From NCBI GenBank assembly GCA_904420175.1, contig CAJFUF010000003.1, positions 1 through 36,858 on the forward strand: a stretch of DNA of 36,858 nucleotides, given 5' to 3'. The position numbers were made by a program, and so were the translations under genes. The stretch comes from Candidatus Schneewindia gallinarum. GTDB taxonomy: Bacteria; Bacillota; Clostridia; Oscillospirales; Ruminococcaceae. The notes beneath the pieces are model-generated. The model was not told the origin of the DNA. It searched no databases and worked only from the letters and a program-made list of their open reading frames with translations. Positions 7,436-15,616 of the stretch are shown here, one piece after another; position 1 is the first letter of the stretch; every line of letters begins with the position of its first letter.

Positions 7436-8287
7436 TTATCCGTGAATTTTAACACTGTTCAGCTGCTGGGCCGTGCAGAAACTGTGGTGGTCGGTAATTT
7501 CACTGTGTGCAAGATCCATGGCGGCAATGGCATCCATTTCCCGGTCGCTCAGGGAAAAATCAAAAACATCCCGGTTTTCTGCCATATGATTTTTGTGGAT
7601 GGTTTTGGGGATGGTGGGGATTCCCCGCTGATAGTGCCATCGGAGAACCACCTGGGCCGTGGTCTTTCTGTGCTTTTCTGCAAGTTTGACCAGTGTTTTA
7701 TCCTGGAAAATATGTTTTTGCGCCTCCGCCAGGGGGCCCCAGGCCTGCGGCGTAACGCCGTAGGCCTCCATAACCTTCAGGGCCTCCGTCTGCTGGTAAA
7801 AAGGGTGGATTTCAATTTGATTCACCATGGGTTTGATTTCCTGGTTCATACACAAATCCACCAGACGTTCCGGGGAGAAGTTGCTGACGCCAATGGCTCT
7901 CACCACTTTTTCCTGATACAGCCGTTCCATGGCCCGCCAGGCGCCGTAGTAATCGCCAAACGGCTGATGGACTAAATAGAGGTCTATATAATCCAGCCCA
8001 AGGGTCTTTAAAGAGGTTTCAAAGGCTTTCAGGGTGTTGTCATATCCTGCATCCTGCACCCACAGCTTGGTGGTAATGAACAGTTCCTCACGGGGCACGC
8101 CGCATTGTTTGATGGCTTCGCCCACGGCCCGCTCATTCATATAGGCCGCGGCCGTGTCGATAAGACGGTAGCCGCAGGCAACGGCCTTTGTCACACACTG
8201 TTCGCACTGTGCGCGGTCCGTAATCTGCAGGGTTCCGTACCCGATTATCGGCATTTTCACCCCATTATAAAGCGTTACATCCTGCAT
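7436..8287 (-). CDS. Aldo/keto reductase (copy 1)
   Basis: 283-residue NADPH-type aldo/keto reductase. The catalytic tetrad is complete: D44, Y49, K74, H107 ([21 protein letters not shown]). The late IPKTIHKNHMAEN segment is the nicotinamide-nucleotide phosphate-binding region. The fold is cytoplasmic with no signal. It is closely related to the gene at 8500-9351: same length, identical residue numbering of the tetrad and long identical stretches, so the two arose by tandem duplication. AGAAGGGAGAG precedes the ATG. A 212-nt hairpin-rich spacer separates it from its sister. Substrate unknown; 2,5-diketo-gluconate or methylglyoxal-type carbonyls are common for the family. Confidence 0.93.
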   Translation of the reverse strand: MQDVTLYNGVKMPIIGYGTLQITDRAQCEQCVTKAVACGYRLIDTAAAYMNERAVGEAIKQCGVPREELFITTKLWVQDAGYDNTLKAFETSLKTLGLDYIDLYLVHQPFGDYYGAWRAMERLYQEKVVRAIGVSNFSPERLVDLCMNQEIKPMVNQIEIHPFYQQTEALKVMEAYGVTPQAWGPLAEAQKHIFQDKTLVKLAEKHRKTTAQVVLRWHYQRGIPTIPKTIHKNHMAENRDVFDFSLSDREMDAIAAMDLAHSEITDHHSFCTAQQLNSVKIHG

Positions 8288-8499
8288 AGCAGGCTCTCCC
8301 TTCTACATAAAAGGCCGACAGGTATCAACACCCGACGGCCTTCGCGTTTTCCTGTTTTAGAACGGTTACCCTACGGCCGCATAGAATAGCGGCCGGGAAC
8401 TATATGCCGGCACATTCCCTGCCCCGCCGCATACTTTCCCGTGTTGCAAAGCGGCACGGGTTTGCAGGGAAATTCTCTGCCTTTCTTTACAGCCCGTCC
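8288..8499 (-). other. Hairpin-rich spacer between the two aldo/keto reductase genes
   Basis: No ORF. In minus-strand order there is an outer stem 8464-8471/8415-8422 enclosing an inner stem 8455-8460/8438-8443, then a 7-bp stem 8389-8395/8374-8380, then a terminator-like stem at 8311-8342 just before the next ribosome site. The arrangement resembles a structured leader, but it matches no riboswitch consensus that I recognise. Confidence 0.5.
8311..8342 (-). terminator. Terminator-like hairpin ahead of aldo/keto reductase copy 1
   Basis: On the minus strand AAGGCCG pairs with CGGCCTT, with an extra internal GGGT/ACCT helix, followed by TTATG. It ends about 20 nt before the ribosome site of the 8287 start, so it could attenuate that gene. 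Confidence 0.55.
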
Positions 8500-9366
<867 letters not shown>

Positions 9367-9415
9367 CTATATTTTTTAAAATTTATTGTAAAAGGGTTCA
9401 GCAAAAGCGTTCGCA

Positions 9416-10537
9416 TCAATTCAGTGAAAATACCTGTTCCAGCCACTGGGCGTAGTCCTCCACCCAGCCGCCGTCACCGCCGAAGCCGTGGGGCCAGTCC
9501 TGCAGGACAATCCGCTTGGTGGTGACGCCCACATCCTGCATCAAGTCATATTGGGCCTCAAACTGCCGGTAAAACGGGTCCTCCGTCCCATAGCAGTAAA
9601 AGGTGGGCGGAAGATCCCCTGCCCGCAGTGCCTCTTCGTCCATGGAGGCCACGCTGAGCCGCCCATAAAAGGAGTAAATCATGCCCGCAGCGGAAGCGTG
9701 GGCCGGAACAGCGTCCAATTCATCCGGAACGTAGTCCGGGTCCAGGGCCGTGGGTAAAACGTCCTCATCATAATGAAGGAAAAACTCCCCCGCCTGGATC
9801 CCTCCGGCAGAATAGCCCATGACGGCGATATCGTCAGGGTCAATGCCGTAGGCATCGGCATTTTTGCGGATGAACCGCACCGCCCGGGCCACATCCAGGG
9901 CCCCTTCCTGCTGGGTGTAGGGGCGCAGACGGTAGTCCACGATAAAGGTCTGGTATCCCAGTTCCCGCAGATGGGCGGCAGTGGGCAGGGTGTCGGTATA
10001 GTTGGCCCGCGCCTGAAAAGCCCCGCCCGCCAGCAGGACGACCGCTCCCTTTACCTCTGTCCCCTCCCGTACAGGGATAGCGGTGAGGTAAGGGCGGAAA
10101 TCCACAGGGTCAAAATTGGCCCTGGTCACCTCCGTCTGCGCCGGGAAGTTCCCCTCTTCCCACAAATATAGCGTCTGGATTTTAGTGGGGTCGGGCGCCG
10201 TGTTAAGTACGGTTTCGTTCCCTTCCGGCTCCGGCAGGCGGCGGCTCGTGATATTGTAGGCCCAGTCGGTGTAGCGGCCGCTGCCATAGTTATAGCTTTC
10301 CGGAAAGTCGGACGGGGTGACCAGGGTATCCTCGTGGGTACCGTTCCTTACTTCCGACTCCTCTTCAAGCAGAGAGGGCCCGGCCGATGACTCCTGACCG
10401 GACTGCGGCTGCGCCGGGTCCTCTCCTGCCTGTGTGGCGTCTGAAACTGTGTCGCCGGAGCACCCGGATAAAAGCAGCACCGTCAGAAAAAGCGCCCCGG
10501 TTTTCCAAAGCATCCGTTTCCAAATCCCTTGTTTCAT
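9416..10537 (-). CDS. Secreted alpha/beta-hydrolase lipoprotein (acetyl-esterase/lipase type)
   Basis: 373 residues. Lipobox LLLSGC (Cys26), then a Ser/Glu/Gln-rich linker to about residue 70, then an alpha/beta-hydrolase domain. The oxyanion-hole region is LLAGGAFQ (168-175), the nucleophile elbow GYSAG places Ser243, and the probable acid and base are Asp320 (GTEDPFY) and His350 (WPHGFGG). This pattern fits the BD-FAE/Aes esterase branch, which deacetylates sugars or cleaves short-chain esters. It is anchored outside the cell membrane. Its start is 22 nt after the end of another hydrolase lipoprotein gene, so the two should be co-transcribed from the divergent LysR-controlled region. Confidence 0.88.
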   Translation of the reverse strand: MKQGIWKRMLWKTGALFLTVLLLSGCSGDTVSDATQAGEDPAQPQSGQESSAGPSLLEEESEVRNGTHEDTLVTPSDFPESYNYGSGRYTDWAYNITSRRLPEPEGNETVLNTAPDPTKIQTLYLWEEGNFPAQTEVTRANFDPVDFRPYLTAIPVREGTEVKGAVVLLAGGAFQARANYTDTLPTAAHLRELGYQTFIVDYRLRPYTQQEGALDVARAVRFIRKNADAYGIDPDDIAVMGYSAGGIQAGEFFLHYDEDVLPTALDPDYVPDELDAVPAHASAAGMIYSFYGRLSVASMDEEALRAGDLPPTFYCYGTEDPFYRQFEAQYDLMQDVGVTTKRIVLQDWPHGFGGDGGWVEDYAQWLEQVFSLN

Positions 10538-10559
10538 TTAATTCCCGCCTTTCTATCCG

Positions 10560-11465
10560 TTATTTGCTGAACAGCCATCCCATAACGGCCCCGTCATGGG
10601 CAAAGGCCAGGCCGCCGGCGTGCTGGTCCGTATACCCCCGCTGGGTAAAGTAGGCCTGATCTTTTACATCAAGCACTACGAGCCTGTCTATCTCCTCTTC
10701 GGTCAGTCCCTGTTGCTTATAAAGTTCGCGCAGCGTCCCGTAGGCCTGCTGTAAAGAGCCGGCCCCGTAATAACTGTCCTCTGCGCCAATGGCCAGGTAG
10801 ACCGGCGTCTTCGCCTGTGCCAGCACTTCCAAATCGCCGTCCCAGCGGGTGCTGGTGGCGAGGTAGGCCGCATACAGCTCCGGGCGCTTTCCCATTACTA
10901 GGGAGCCTGTCTCCCCACCGCCGGACATCCCGTGAAGATACACCTTTTCCGGGTCGATGTTGTAATGGGCCAGAAAGTACTCTGTCAGGGCAATGGTCAT
11001 ATCGGCGGAGGTTTCGCCCCAGTCATTCAACTGCGTGGAGAGGACAATCATTTTATCGTTGTATTTCGGCGCCTCTGTGCCGAAGTCCTCCGCCATATTT
11101 GCGCCGACGCCCTGAAAATACAGTCCTTCCCAGCCGGGCAGTGTAATAAACAGCGCATAAGGCTCGCTGCCGTCGTAGCTTTCCGGGATGTAGCTGCTGT
11201 AGTGGATGTCGCCGTATTCTTCCGTATGCAGAATATTGTCATTCAGAAATCCGCGCTGCACCTGTGTGCCGACGGTGATGTCCGCCGGTGCTGTGGGGGC
11301 TGTATCCGGCTCTTTTCCCGGCTCGGATGCATGGAATGCATCCTCTTCCGCCTGGGAAGGAGTCTGTGATGCGGAAGGAGCGCCGCCGGCCGCCCCGCAG
11401 GCTGCAAGGCACAACAGAATGCCCAAAAGGAAAAGGGCAAGCAGGTTCTTTTTCCATCTCAGCAC
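10560..11465 (-). CDS. Secreted alpha/beta-hydrolase lipoprotein (feruloyl-esterase/prolyl-oligopeptidase-like)
   Basis: Started at GTG 11465 (AGAGGTG eight bases upstream), which gives a 301-residue protein beginning directly with a signal peptide; a longer in-frame ATG at 11522 would add 19 residues upstream of the ribosome site and is disfavoured. Lipobox CLAAC (Cys23), linker to about residue 65, then a hydrolase domain with nucleophile elbow HGMSGGG (Ser181) and candidate Asp230 (IGAEDSYY) with His282 or His290. The fold resembles extracellular esterase D/PHB-depolymerase-like proteins. It is the first gene of a minus-strand unit, divergent from the LysR regulator at 11582. Confidence 0.83.
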   Translation of the reverse strand: MLRWKKNLLALFLLGILLCLAACGAAGGAPSASQTPSQAEEDAFHASEPGKEPDTAPTAPADITVGTQVQRGFLNDNILHTEEYGDIHYSSYIPESYDGSEPYALFITLPGWEGLYFQGVGANMAEDFGTEAPKYNDKMIVLSTQLNDWGETSADMTIALTEYFLAHYNIDPEKVYLHGMSGGGETGSLVMGKRPELYAAYLATSTRWDGDLEVLAQAKTPVYLAIGAEDSYYGAGSLQQAYGTLRELYKQQGLTEEEIDRLVVLDVKDQAYFTQRGYTDQHAGGLAFAHDGAVMGWLFSK

Positions 11466-11492
11466 GTTTGTGTCACCTCTTTTTCTGGCATT

Positions 11493-11523
11493 ATTGTACT
11501 CTGCAAACGAAAAAAAGTACAAT
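11493..11523. promoter_or_regulatory. Inverted repeat, likely LysR operator
   Basis: ATTGTACT (11493-11500) and AGTACAAT (11516-11523) form a perfect 8-bp inverted repeat with a 15-nt spacer, within the T-N11-A style of LysR sites. It lies in the 116-nt divergent region and overlaps where the -35 of the lysR promoter should be. Confidence 0.6.
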
Positions 11524-11541
11524 GCCGGTTGTGAAATGTGG

Positions 11542-11547
11542 TATAAT
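11542..11547 (+). promoter_or_regulatory. -10 element of lysR gene
   Basis: TATAAT 35 nt before the lysR ATG. The -35 position (11519-11524) does not match consensus and is occupied by the right arm of the inverted repeat, consistent with a regulated promoter. Confidence 0.55.
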
Positions 11548-11581
11548 TGAAACGCATAGTGAACAGGAAGGGGTGCCCCAC

Positions 11582-12436
11582 ATGTTTGAACTCTACCAAC
11601 TGATTCAGCTGATTGCCATTGCGGAATGCGGAACCATTTCCAGAGCCGCCGAGCAGCTGCATCTTTCTCAGCCGGCTTTAAGCCGCTCCATGCAGAAACT
11701 GGAGGATATTTTGCAGGTCACGCTGTTTGACAGGCAGAAGAACAAAATCACCCTTAACAAAAACGGAAAGCTTGCTGTGGAGCAGGCCCGGCGGGTGGTG
11801 CGGCAAGCGCAGGACCTGATGGATCAGGTGCGTGCGTTTGATCGCAGCCAGCGCACAATCTCTATTGGCTCCTGTGCGCCCGCCCCTTTGTGGAAGCTGG
11901 TGTCAATGGTCTCCCAACTTTACCCGGAAATGACCGTCTCATCTGAAATGAAGGACACGGATGTGCTGCTTGAGGGTCTTCAAAAAGGTGGGTACCAGTT
12001 CATCATTCTCCCTTTTGAATGGAAGGAACCGGAATACTGCTGTTTTCCATTTGAAAAGGAGCAGCTGTACTTCTCTTTGCCTCCCGCCCATCCCCTTTCC
12101 GGCGCCGGGGGACTCTATTTTAAGGATATTGACGGGGAGAGTATCCTGCTGTTTTCCCAGATCGGTTTTTGGAGGGAAGTATGCCGGAAAAAGATGCCGC
12201 TGACCCGCGCCCTCGTCCAGACAGAGCAGGAGGATTTTCGGGAACTGGTGCAGGCTTCCGCACTTCCGTCCTTCGTTTCGGATTTGGCCATCCGCTGGTC
12301 CGGCAAACCGGAAAACCGCGTGGTAATTCCCGTACTGGACCCGGAGGCCACCGCCGTCTACCATTTTGTGTGCAGAAAAGAGGACCAGAAAAAATTGTCC
12401 GCCCTGATTCAAAGAATCAAGACGGACAAAATATAA
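11582..12436 (+). CDS. LysR-family transcriptional regulator
   Basis: 284 residues from ATG 11582, with GGAAGGGG upstream. The frame is open upstream to 11288, but that part is antisense to the hydrolase gene and is not LysR-like. The N-terminal winged helix-turn-helix is classic: GTISRAAEQLHLSQPALSRS at about 18-37 and LFDRQKNKITLNKNG after it, then a linker helix and a type-2 periplasmic-binding-like effector domain. It is divergent from the hydrolase/aldo-keto reductase genes, the normal arrangement for a LysR regulator and its target. The effector is unknown. Confidence 0.93.
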   Translation: MFELYQLIQLIAIAECGTISRAAEQLHLSQPALSRSMQKLEDILQVTLFDRQKNKITLNKNGKLAVEQARRVVRQAQDLMDQVRAFDRSQRTISIGSCAPAPLWKLVSMVSQLYPEMTVSSEMKDTDVLLEGLQKGGYQFIILPFEWKEPEYCCFPFEKEQLYFSLPPAHPLSGAGGLYFKDIDGESILLFSQIGFWREVCRKKMPLTRALVQTEQEDFRELVQASALPSFVSDLAIRWSGKPENRVVIPVLDPEATAVYHFVCRKEDQKKLSALIQRIKTDKI

Positions 12437-12658
12437 ATCGGAGCCGGCCGCCTGTTTTTGGCCCGCCGATAAGCGGCCGTCATCTGCTCCTGTGCCTTGC
12501 CCGGGCGAGATGCAAACAGGCCGTTTCTGTTTTCGAAGTATACGGAGCGGAAGGGCGCAGACGGCACGCAGACGGACGATTCTGCCGGGGCCAATACGGG
12601 ATACGTCCAAAAAGGAAGCCCCGTTTTTATCCGGCACAAAAGTAGAAGGGAAAAAGAC

Positions 12659-13030
12659 ATGGAAGTTTTTTCGAAATATCTGTCAAAAATCGAAAATGAG
12701 GCACAGCGCGCCCGGATGCGGGAGGTGCTTTCCTGGGTGGGAAAGATCTTTCCGACACTGACGCCAAAACTTGCGTGGAACCAGCCGATGTTTACCGACC
12801 ACGGAACCTTTATCATTGGATTCAGTGCTGCTAAAAGGCACCTTGCCGTCTCACCGGAGCCACAGGGGATGGCGGTGTTTTCCGATGACATCGCAAAATC
12901 GGGATACAGCTGGACAGGCAATCTTTTTCGCATTGCATGGGACGAACCAGTGGATTTCTCCCTGCTGGAGCGAATCATCCGGTACAATCTTGAGGATAAA
13001 AAGAACTGCACTACCTTTTGGCGCAGGTAA
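12659..13030 (+). CDS. DUF1801 (YdhG-like) protein
   Basis: 123 residues from ATG 12659, behind a GAAGGGAAAAAG ribosome site; the frame continues 54 codons upstream but with unlikely composition. The pattern LTPKLAWNQPMFTDHGTFII, then AAKRHLAVSPEP and DEPVDFSLLERIIRYNLED matches the small cytoplasmic DUF1801/YdhG family, represented by an iron-chaperone-like fold (Fra/YdhG) of uncertain role. It stands alone between the LysR gene and the ArsR pair. Confidence 0.82.
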   Translation: MEVFSKYLSKIENEAQRARMREVLSWVGKIFPTLTPKLAWNQPMFTDHGTFIIGFSAAKRHLAVSPEPQGMAVFSDDIAKSGYSWTGNLFRIAWDEPVDFSLLERIIRYNLEDKKNCTTFWRR

Positions 13031-13388
13031 CCGAAAGTAGCGTCAGTCGTTGAAACCGTTTTCAGCCCTTAATCACTTTGGCGCTTTCCGGCTTTCCTGC
13101 ATGCGGAGCCGTCTGGCAGACGGCAGCTTGAAACACATCTCCGTACGTCCATCTGGCCAGGCGGCGGTTACGCATTCATCCGCTTCATAAGAAATACGTT
13201 TAACAAAAAAGGCGTCCCGCACGCCTTTTTTCTTTGCCCCAATGCACTCCGGCGCCTTTTCGGCAGCTTGGCGCTGAACCGGCCCGCTGTTCTAAAAATT
13301 TATAGGAAACAGTCCGGTTTTCGAAGCAAATTATGAGACCGTTTGTCTCGATTTTCTTTCCCAATGCATCAAAAGGGAAAAACTGTGC
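13031..13388. other. Intergenic region with hairpins
   Basis: About 360 bp without a credible gene. It holds a GCCGTCT/AGACGGC stem (13108-13124), a terminator at 13205-13231 and a GAGA/TCTC hairpin near 13336-13350. No ribosome site followed by a reasonable ORF is visible. A small RNA ending at the 13205 terminator is possible but unsupported. Confidence 0.4.
13205..13231 (+). terminator. Intrinsic terminator
   Basis: AAAAAAGGCG (13205-13214) pairs with CGCCTTTTTT (13222-13231) around a 7-nt loop. It lies 175 nt after the DUF1801 gene. Confidence 0.8.
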
Positions 13389-13415
13389 TATAATGGTTCA
13401 AAAGTTTAAACCATT
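13389..13415 (+). promoter_or_regulatory. arsR promoter -10 with overlapping palindromic operator
   Basis: TATAAT (13389-13394) is followed directly by an 11-2-11 palindrome (13392-13415): ATGGTTCAAA, AG, TTTAAACCAT plus one flanking A/T pair, with a single mismatch per arm. The position over the start of transcription fits autorepression by the ArsR protein encoded just downstream. Confidence 0.65.
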
Positions 13416-13432
13416 TATCAAGGGGGATGGAC

Positions 13433-13798
13433 ATGGACGAGTGCAGAGCACAGCGGCAGTCTCTGGCGGAAGGATTCAAGGCGCTGCAAAGTTCCTTTGT
13501 GGCGCTGGGTGATGAGACCCGCCAGCAGATTTTTATCGCCCTGCTGGAGCACGAAACTGTGGGGATGCGCGTGCCGGAAATCACCAAGCGCACCCATCTT
13601 TCCCGTCCCGCCGTGTCCCACCATCTGCGCATTCTCAAGGATGCCGGGCTGGTCAATGTCCACCGGCAGGGTACGATGAATTACTACTATGTGGACGCCA
13701 ACCTGGACAAGTGGAGCGAAATCAAAGCGCTGGTGGATCATGTGTGCCAGGTGGCGCAGGACGCCGCACGGGCCCACTACCCCCGTTTGGAAGAATGA
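13433..13798 (+). CDS. ArsR-family transcriptional regulator
   Basis: 121 residues from ATG 13433; another in-frame ATG at 13427 touches the AGGGGG ribosome site and is less likely. Winged helix-turn-helix: ALGDETRQQIFIALLE, RVPEITKRTHLSRPAVSHHL (recognition helix) and GLVNVHRQGTMNYYYVD (wing). The usual ArsR metal motif ELCVCDL is absent, so this is not an As/Cd sensor of that class. The two nearest Cys (one near the N-terminus, one near the C-terminus) could still sense redox. It is followed 13 nt later by a nitroreductase gene and preceded by a palindrome, so it probably represses its own operon. Confidence 0.9.
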   Translation: MDECRAQRQSLAEGFKALQSSFVALGDETRQQIFIALLEHETVGMRVPEITKRTHLSRPAVSHHLRILKDAGLVNVHRQGTMNYYYVDANLDKWSEIKALVDHVCQVAQDAARAHYPRLEE

Positions 13799-13811
13799 AA
13801 GGATGTTTGTC

Positions 13812-14486
13812 ATGACGATTTTAGAGGCGATGCAAGCCCGCCACTCGGTGCGCAGCTACAAGGATGTTCCGCTGAAGCCGGAGGATATCCAGACCCTGCA
13901 AAGGGAAATAGACGCCTGCAACAAGGAGGGCGGCCTGCATATCCAGCTGGTGACGAATGAGCCCAAGGCCTTTGACAGCTTTATGGCCCATTACGGCAAA
14001 TTCTCCGGCGTGCAGAATTACATTGCCCTTATCGGGAAAAAGAGCGCCGACTTGGATGAAAAACTTGGCTATTACGGGGAGCGGCTGGTTCTTCTGGCCC
14101 AGACACTGGGCCTCAATACCTGCTGGGTGGCCATGACCTTTGGCAAAGGGGCGGCCAAAAGCCGCTGCACCATTGGCCCCGGCGAAAAACTGGTGTGCGT
14201 GTTGTCCCTGGGCTATGGCGCCACACAGGGTGTCGCCCATAAAAGCAAACCCATGGAAAACCTCTGCCGGGTGGACGGAACCATGCCGGAATGGTTTCGT
14301 AAGGGCATGCAGGCGGCCATGTTGGCCCCCACTGCCATGAACCAGCAAAAATTTATGATTTCTCTTACCGGGAACACTGTCACGGCAAAATCTTTTAGAG
14401 GTTTTTATGCCAAAACAGATTTGGGCATTGTCAAGTACCACTTTGAGGCCGGCGCCGGGAAAGAAAACGTTACCTGGGCTGAATGA
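13812..14486 (+). CDS. Nitroreductase-family protein
   Basis: 224 residues from ATG 13812 (GAAAGG nine bases upstream; ATG 13803 is too close to it). It begins with the nitroreductase signature ILEAMQARHSVRSYKDVPL. The later parts (GYYGERLVLLAQTLGLNTCW, PTAMNQQKFMISL) fit the TM1586-like putative nitroreductase subfamily, which binds FMN as a dimer and uses NAD(P)H. It is in an operon with the ArsR regulator, so it is likely induced by a small electrophile or redox stress. The substrate is unknown. Confidence 0.87.
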   Translation: MTILEAMQARHSVRSYKDVPLKPEDIQTLQREIDACNKEGGLHIQLVTNEPKAFDSFMAHYGKFSGVQNYIALIGKKSADLDEKLGYYGERLVLLAQTLGLNTCWVAMTFGKGAAKSRCTIGPGEKLVCVLSLGYGATQGVAHKSKPMENLCRVDGTMPEWFRKGMQAAMLAPTAMNQQKFMISLTGNTVTAKSFRGFYAKTDLGIVKYHFEAGAGKENVTWAE

Positions 14487-14567
14487 AAGGCCCTCCCCTT
14501 TGGGCCGCACTAACTGGGAGGCAGAAACGCCGAACGGACTGAGCGCCGATAGATATAAAACAGCAAA

Positions 14568-14605
14568 GGGCGGGAAAGCCGTACGGCTTTCCCGCCCAAT
14601 TTTGA
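14568..14605 (+). terminator. Intrinsic terminator of arsR-nitroreductase operon
   Basis: A perfect 30-bp palindrome (GGGCGGGAAAGCC and complement around GTAC) is followed by AATTTTGAT. It is the strongest hairpin in this gap. Confidence 0.85.
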
Positions 14606-14608
14606 TAG

Positions 14609-14654
14609 AAAGGTTCTGCTTTAGCGAAGCGGCCAAAGCGGAACCTTTTGCTTT
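14609..14654 (+). repeat. Second inverted repeat, terminator-like
   Basis: AAAGGTTCTGCTTT (14609-14622) pairs with AAAGCGGAACCTTT (14635-14648), 13 of 14 positions Watson-Crick plus one G-T, loop 12 nt, followed by TGCTTTTT. It may be a back-up terminator. Confidence 0.6.
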
Positions 14655-14800
14655 TTCCTTATTGTGCCCCCTTACAGCGGCAGGCACAGCTTAAAACAGC
14701 TATACCATCGCATTCACAAAGCGAAGCGGCCGGGCGCAGTGTGGTTTTTGCGCGGTCGTTCAGGACCGGCAGCGATCCCTCGCGGAGCCTTTGCGCTTTT

Positions 14801-15616
14801 CTAACCCTGAAACTGTACGTTGATGCTGCCGACGCCGTTTGTCAGCAGCAGCTCTGCTGCCCCGGCAGAAGCAGTGCCGGGAAGCCCTGTAAAGTTGCTG
14901 CCGCCAATTCCTATGTCGGTGGTAATGTTGTAGTCCGCCTGCTGTCCGCGAAGCGACAGCTGTAGCGCACCCATTCCCACTTCTGCGCTGCCGTAGCCAT
15001 AGAGGACACCTTCATACTCCACAAGGCCGAGGCCGCCCTTCAGCTCCGGGTTGGTCAAACTGCTTTCGTAGATACGCAGGGTTCCAAGCCCTGCTTCCAG
15101 TTCCGCACTGTTCTGTGCTGTCACACCCTGCGCCTGCACGCTGCCAAGGTCGGTTTTCGCTGCAAGCCGCTGTACCTGAAGGTTTTCCAGGTTAATCCGC
15201 CCTGCTTCCGCACTGATTGTCAAACTTTCCAGCACGGTCCCCTCCGGTACAGTGACAATCACCACCGGCTGGGAGAAAAAGGAAAACAGGCCCTGTCCCT
15301 CCAGTTCTACCGTCAGGCTGTCCCCACTCCGGCTGGTGTGAAGCCCGTCACCTGCTCCCGCCGCCTCGACGCAGAGGCTGCTCCCCTGCCGGACGACAAT
15401 TTCCCCCACCGCGCAGTGAATATACAGCGAGGTCACGCCGGGAAACTGCTCTGAGTAGGCGGCCTGCCCGGACGGCGCCTCACCTGCAATAAAGCCGACG
15501 ACACGCAGGACGAAGCAGCCCGCATACACAATGCTGGAAATAATCAGCACTGCCAGGGCCGCAGCCAGGCACAGAGCAATATTTCGGGCAAGCCGTCCCA
15601 AACTGCGCTTTTTCAT
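14801..15616 (-). CDS. DUF4097-type beta-repeat membrane protein
   Basis: 271 residues: basic N-terminus, one membrane helix (about 12-40), then a long external domain of short beta strands with repeated Gly (VEAAGAG, ISAEAGRINL, AELEAGLGTLRI, ELKGGLGLVEYEG, GMGALQLSL, TDIGIGGSNF), the right-handed beta-helix look of DUF4097 proteins. Its ATG overlaps the stop of the LiaF-like gene by 4 nt (ATGA), so translation is coupled. DUF4097 and LiaF-like proteins often accompany envelope-stress systems. No kinase or response regulator lies next to the pair here. Confidence 0.8.
   Translation of the reverse strand: MKKRSLGRLARNIALCLAAALAVLIISSIVYAGCFVLRVVGFIAGEAPSGQAAYSEQFPGVTSLYIHCAVGEIVVRQGSSLCVEAAGAGDGLHTSRSGDSLTVELEGQGLFSFFSQPVVIVTVPEGTVLESLTISAEAGRINLENLQVQRLAAKTDLGSVQAQGVTAQNSAELEAGLGTLRIYESSLTNPELKGGLGLVEYEGVLYGYGSAEVGMGALQLSLRGQQADYNITTDIGIGGSNFTGLPGTASAGAAELLLTNGVGSINVQFQG

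Larger units (their letters stand above)
14487..14800. other. Intergenic region with stacked hairpins
   Basis: 314 bp between convergent genes with no credible ORF. It contains a perfect terminator palindrome at 14568-14597 and a second stem at 14609-14648, and an 11-bp direct repeat GCGAAGCGGCC inside that stem's loop (from 14624) and again at about 14722. Confidence 0.5.

Noticed and set aside
11288-11581. 98-codon upstream extension of the LysR gene
   Set aside because: It is antisense to the hydrolase lipoprotein and contains the divergent promoter region.
12497-12658. 54-codon upstream extension of the DUF1801 gene
   Set aside because: No ribosome site, poor composition, and the family domain begins at 12659.
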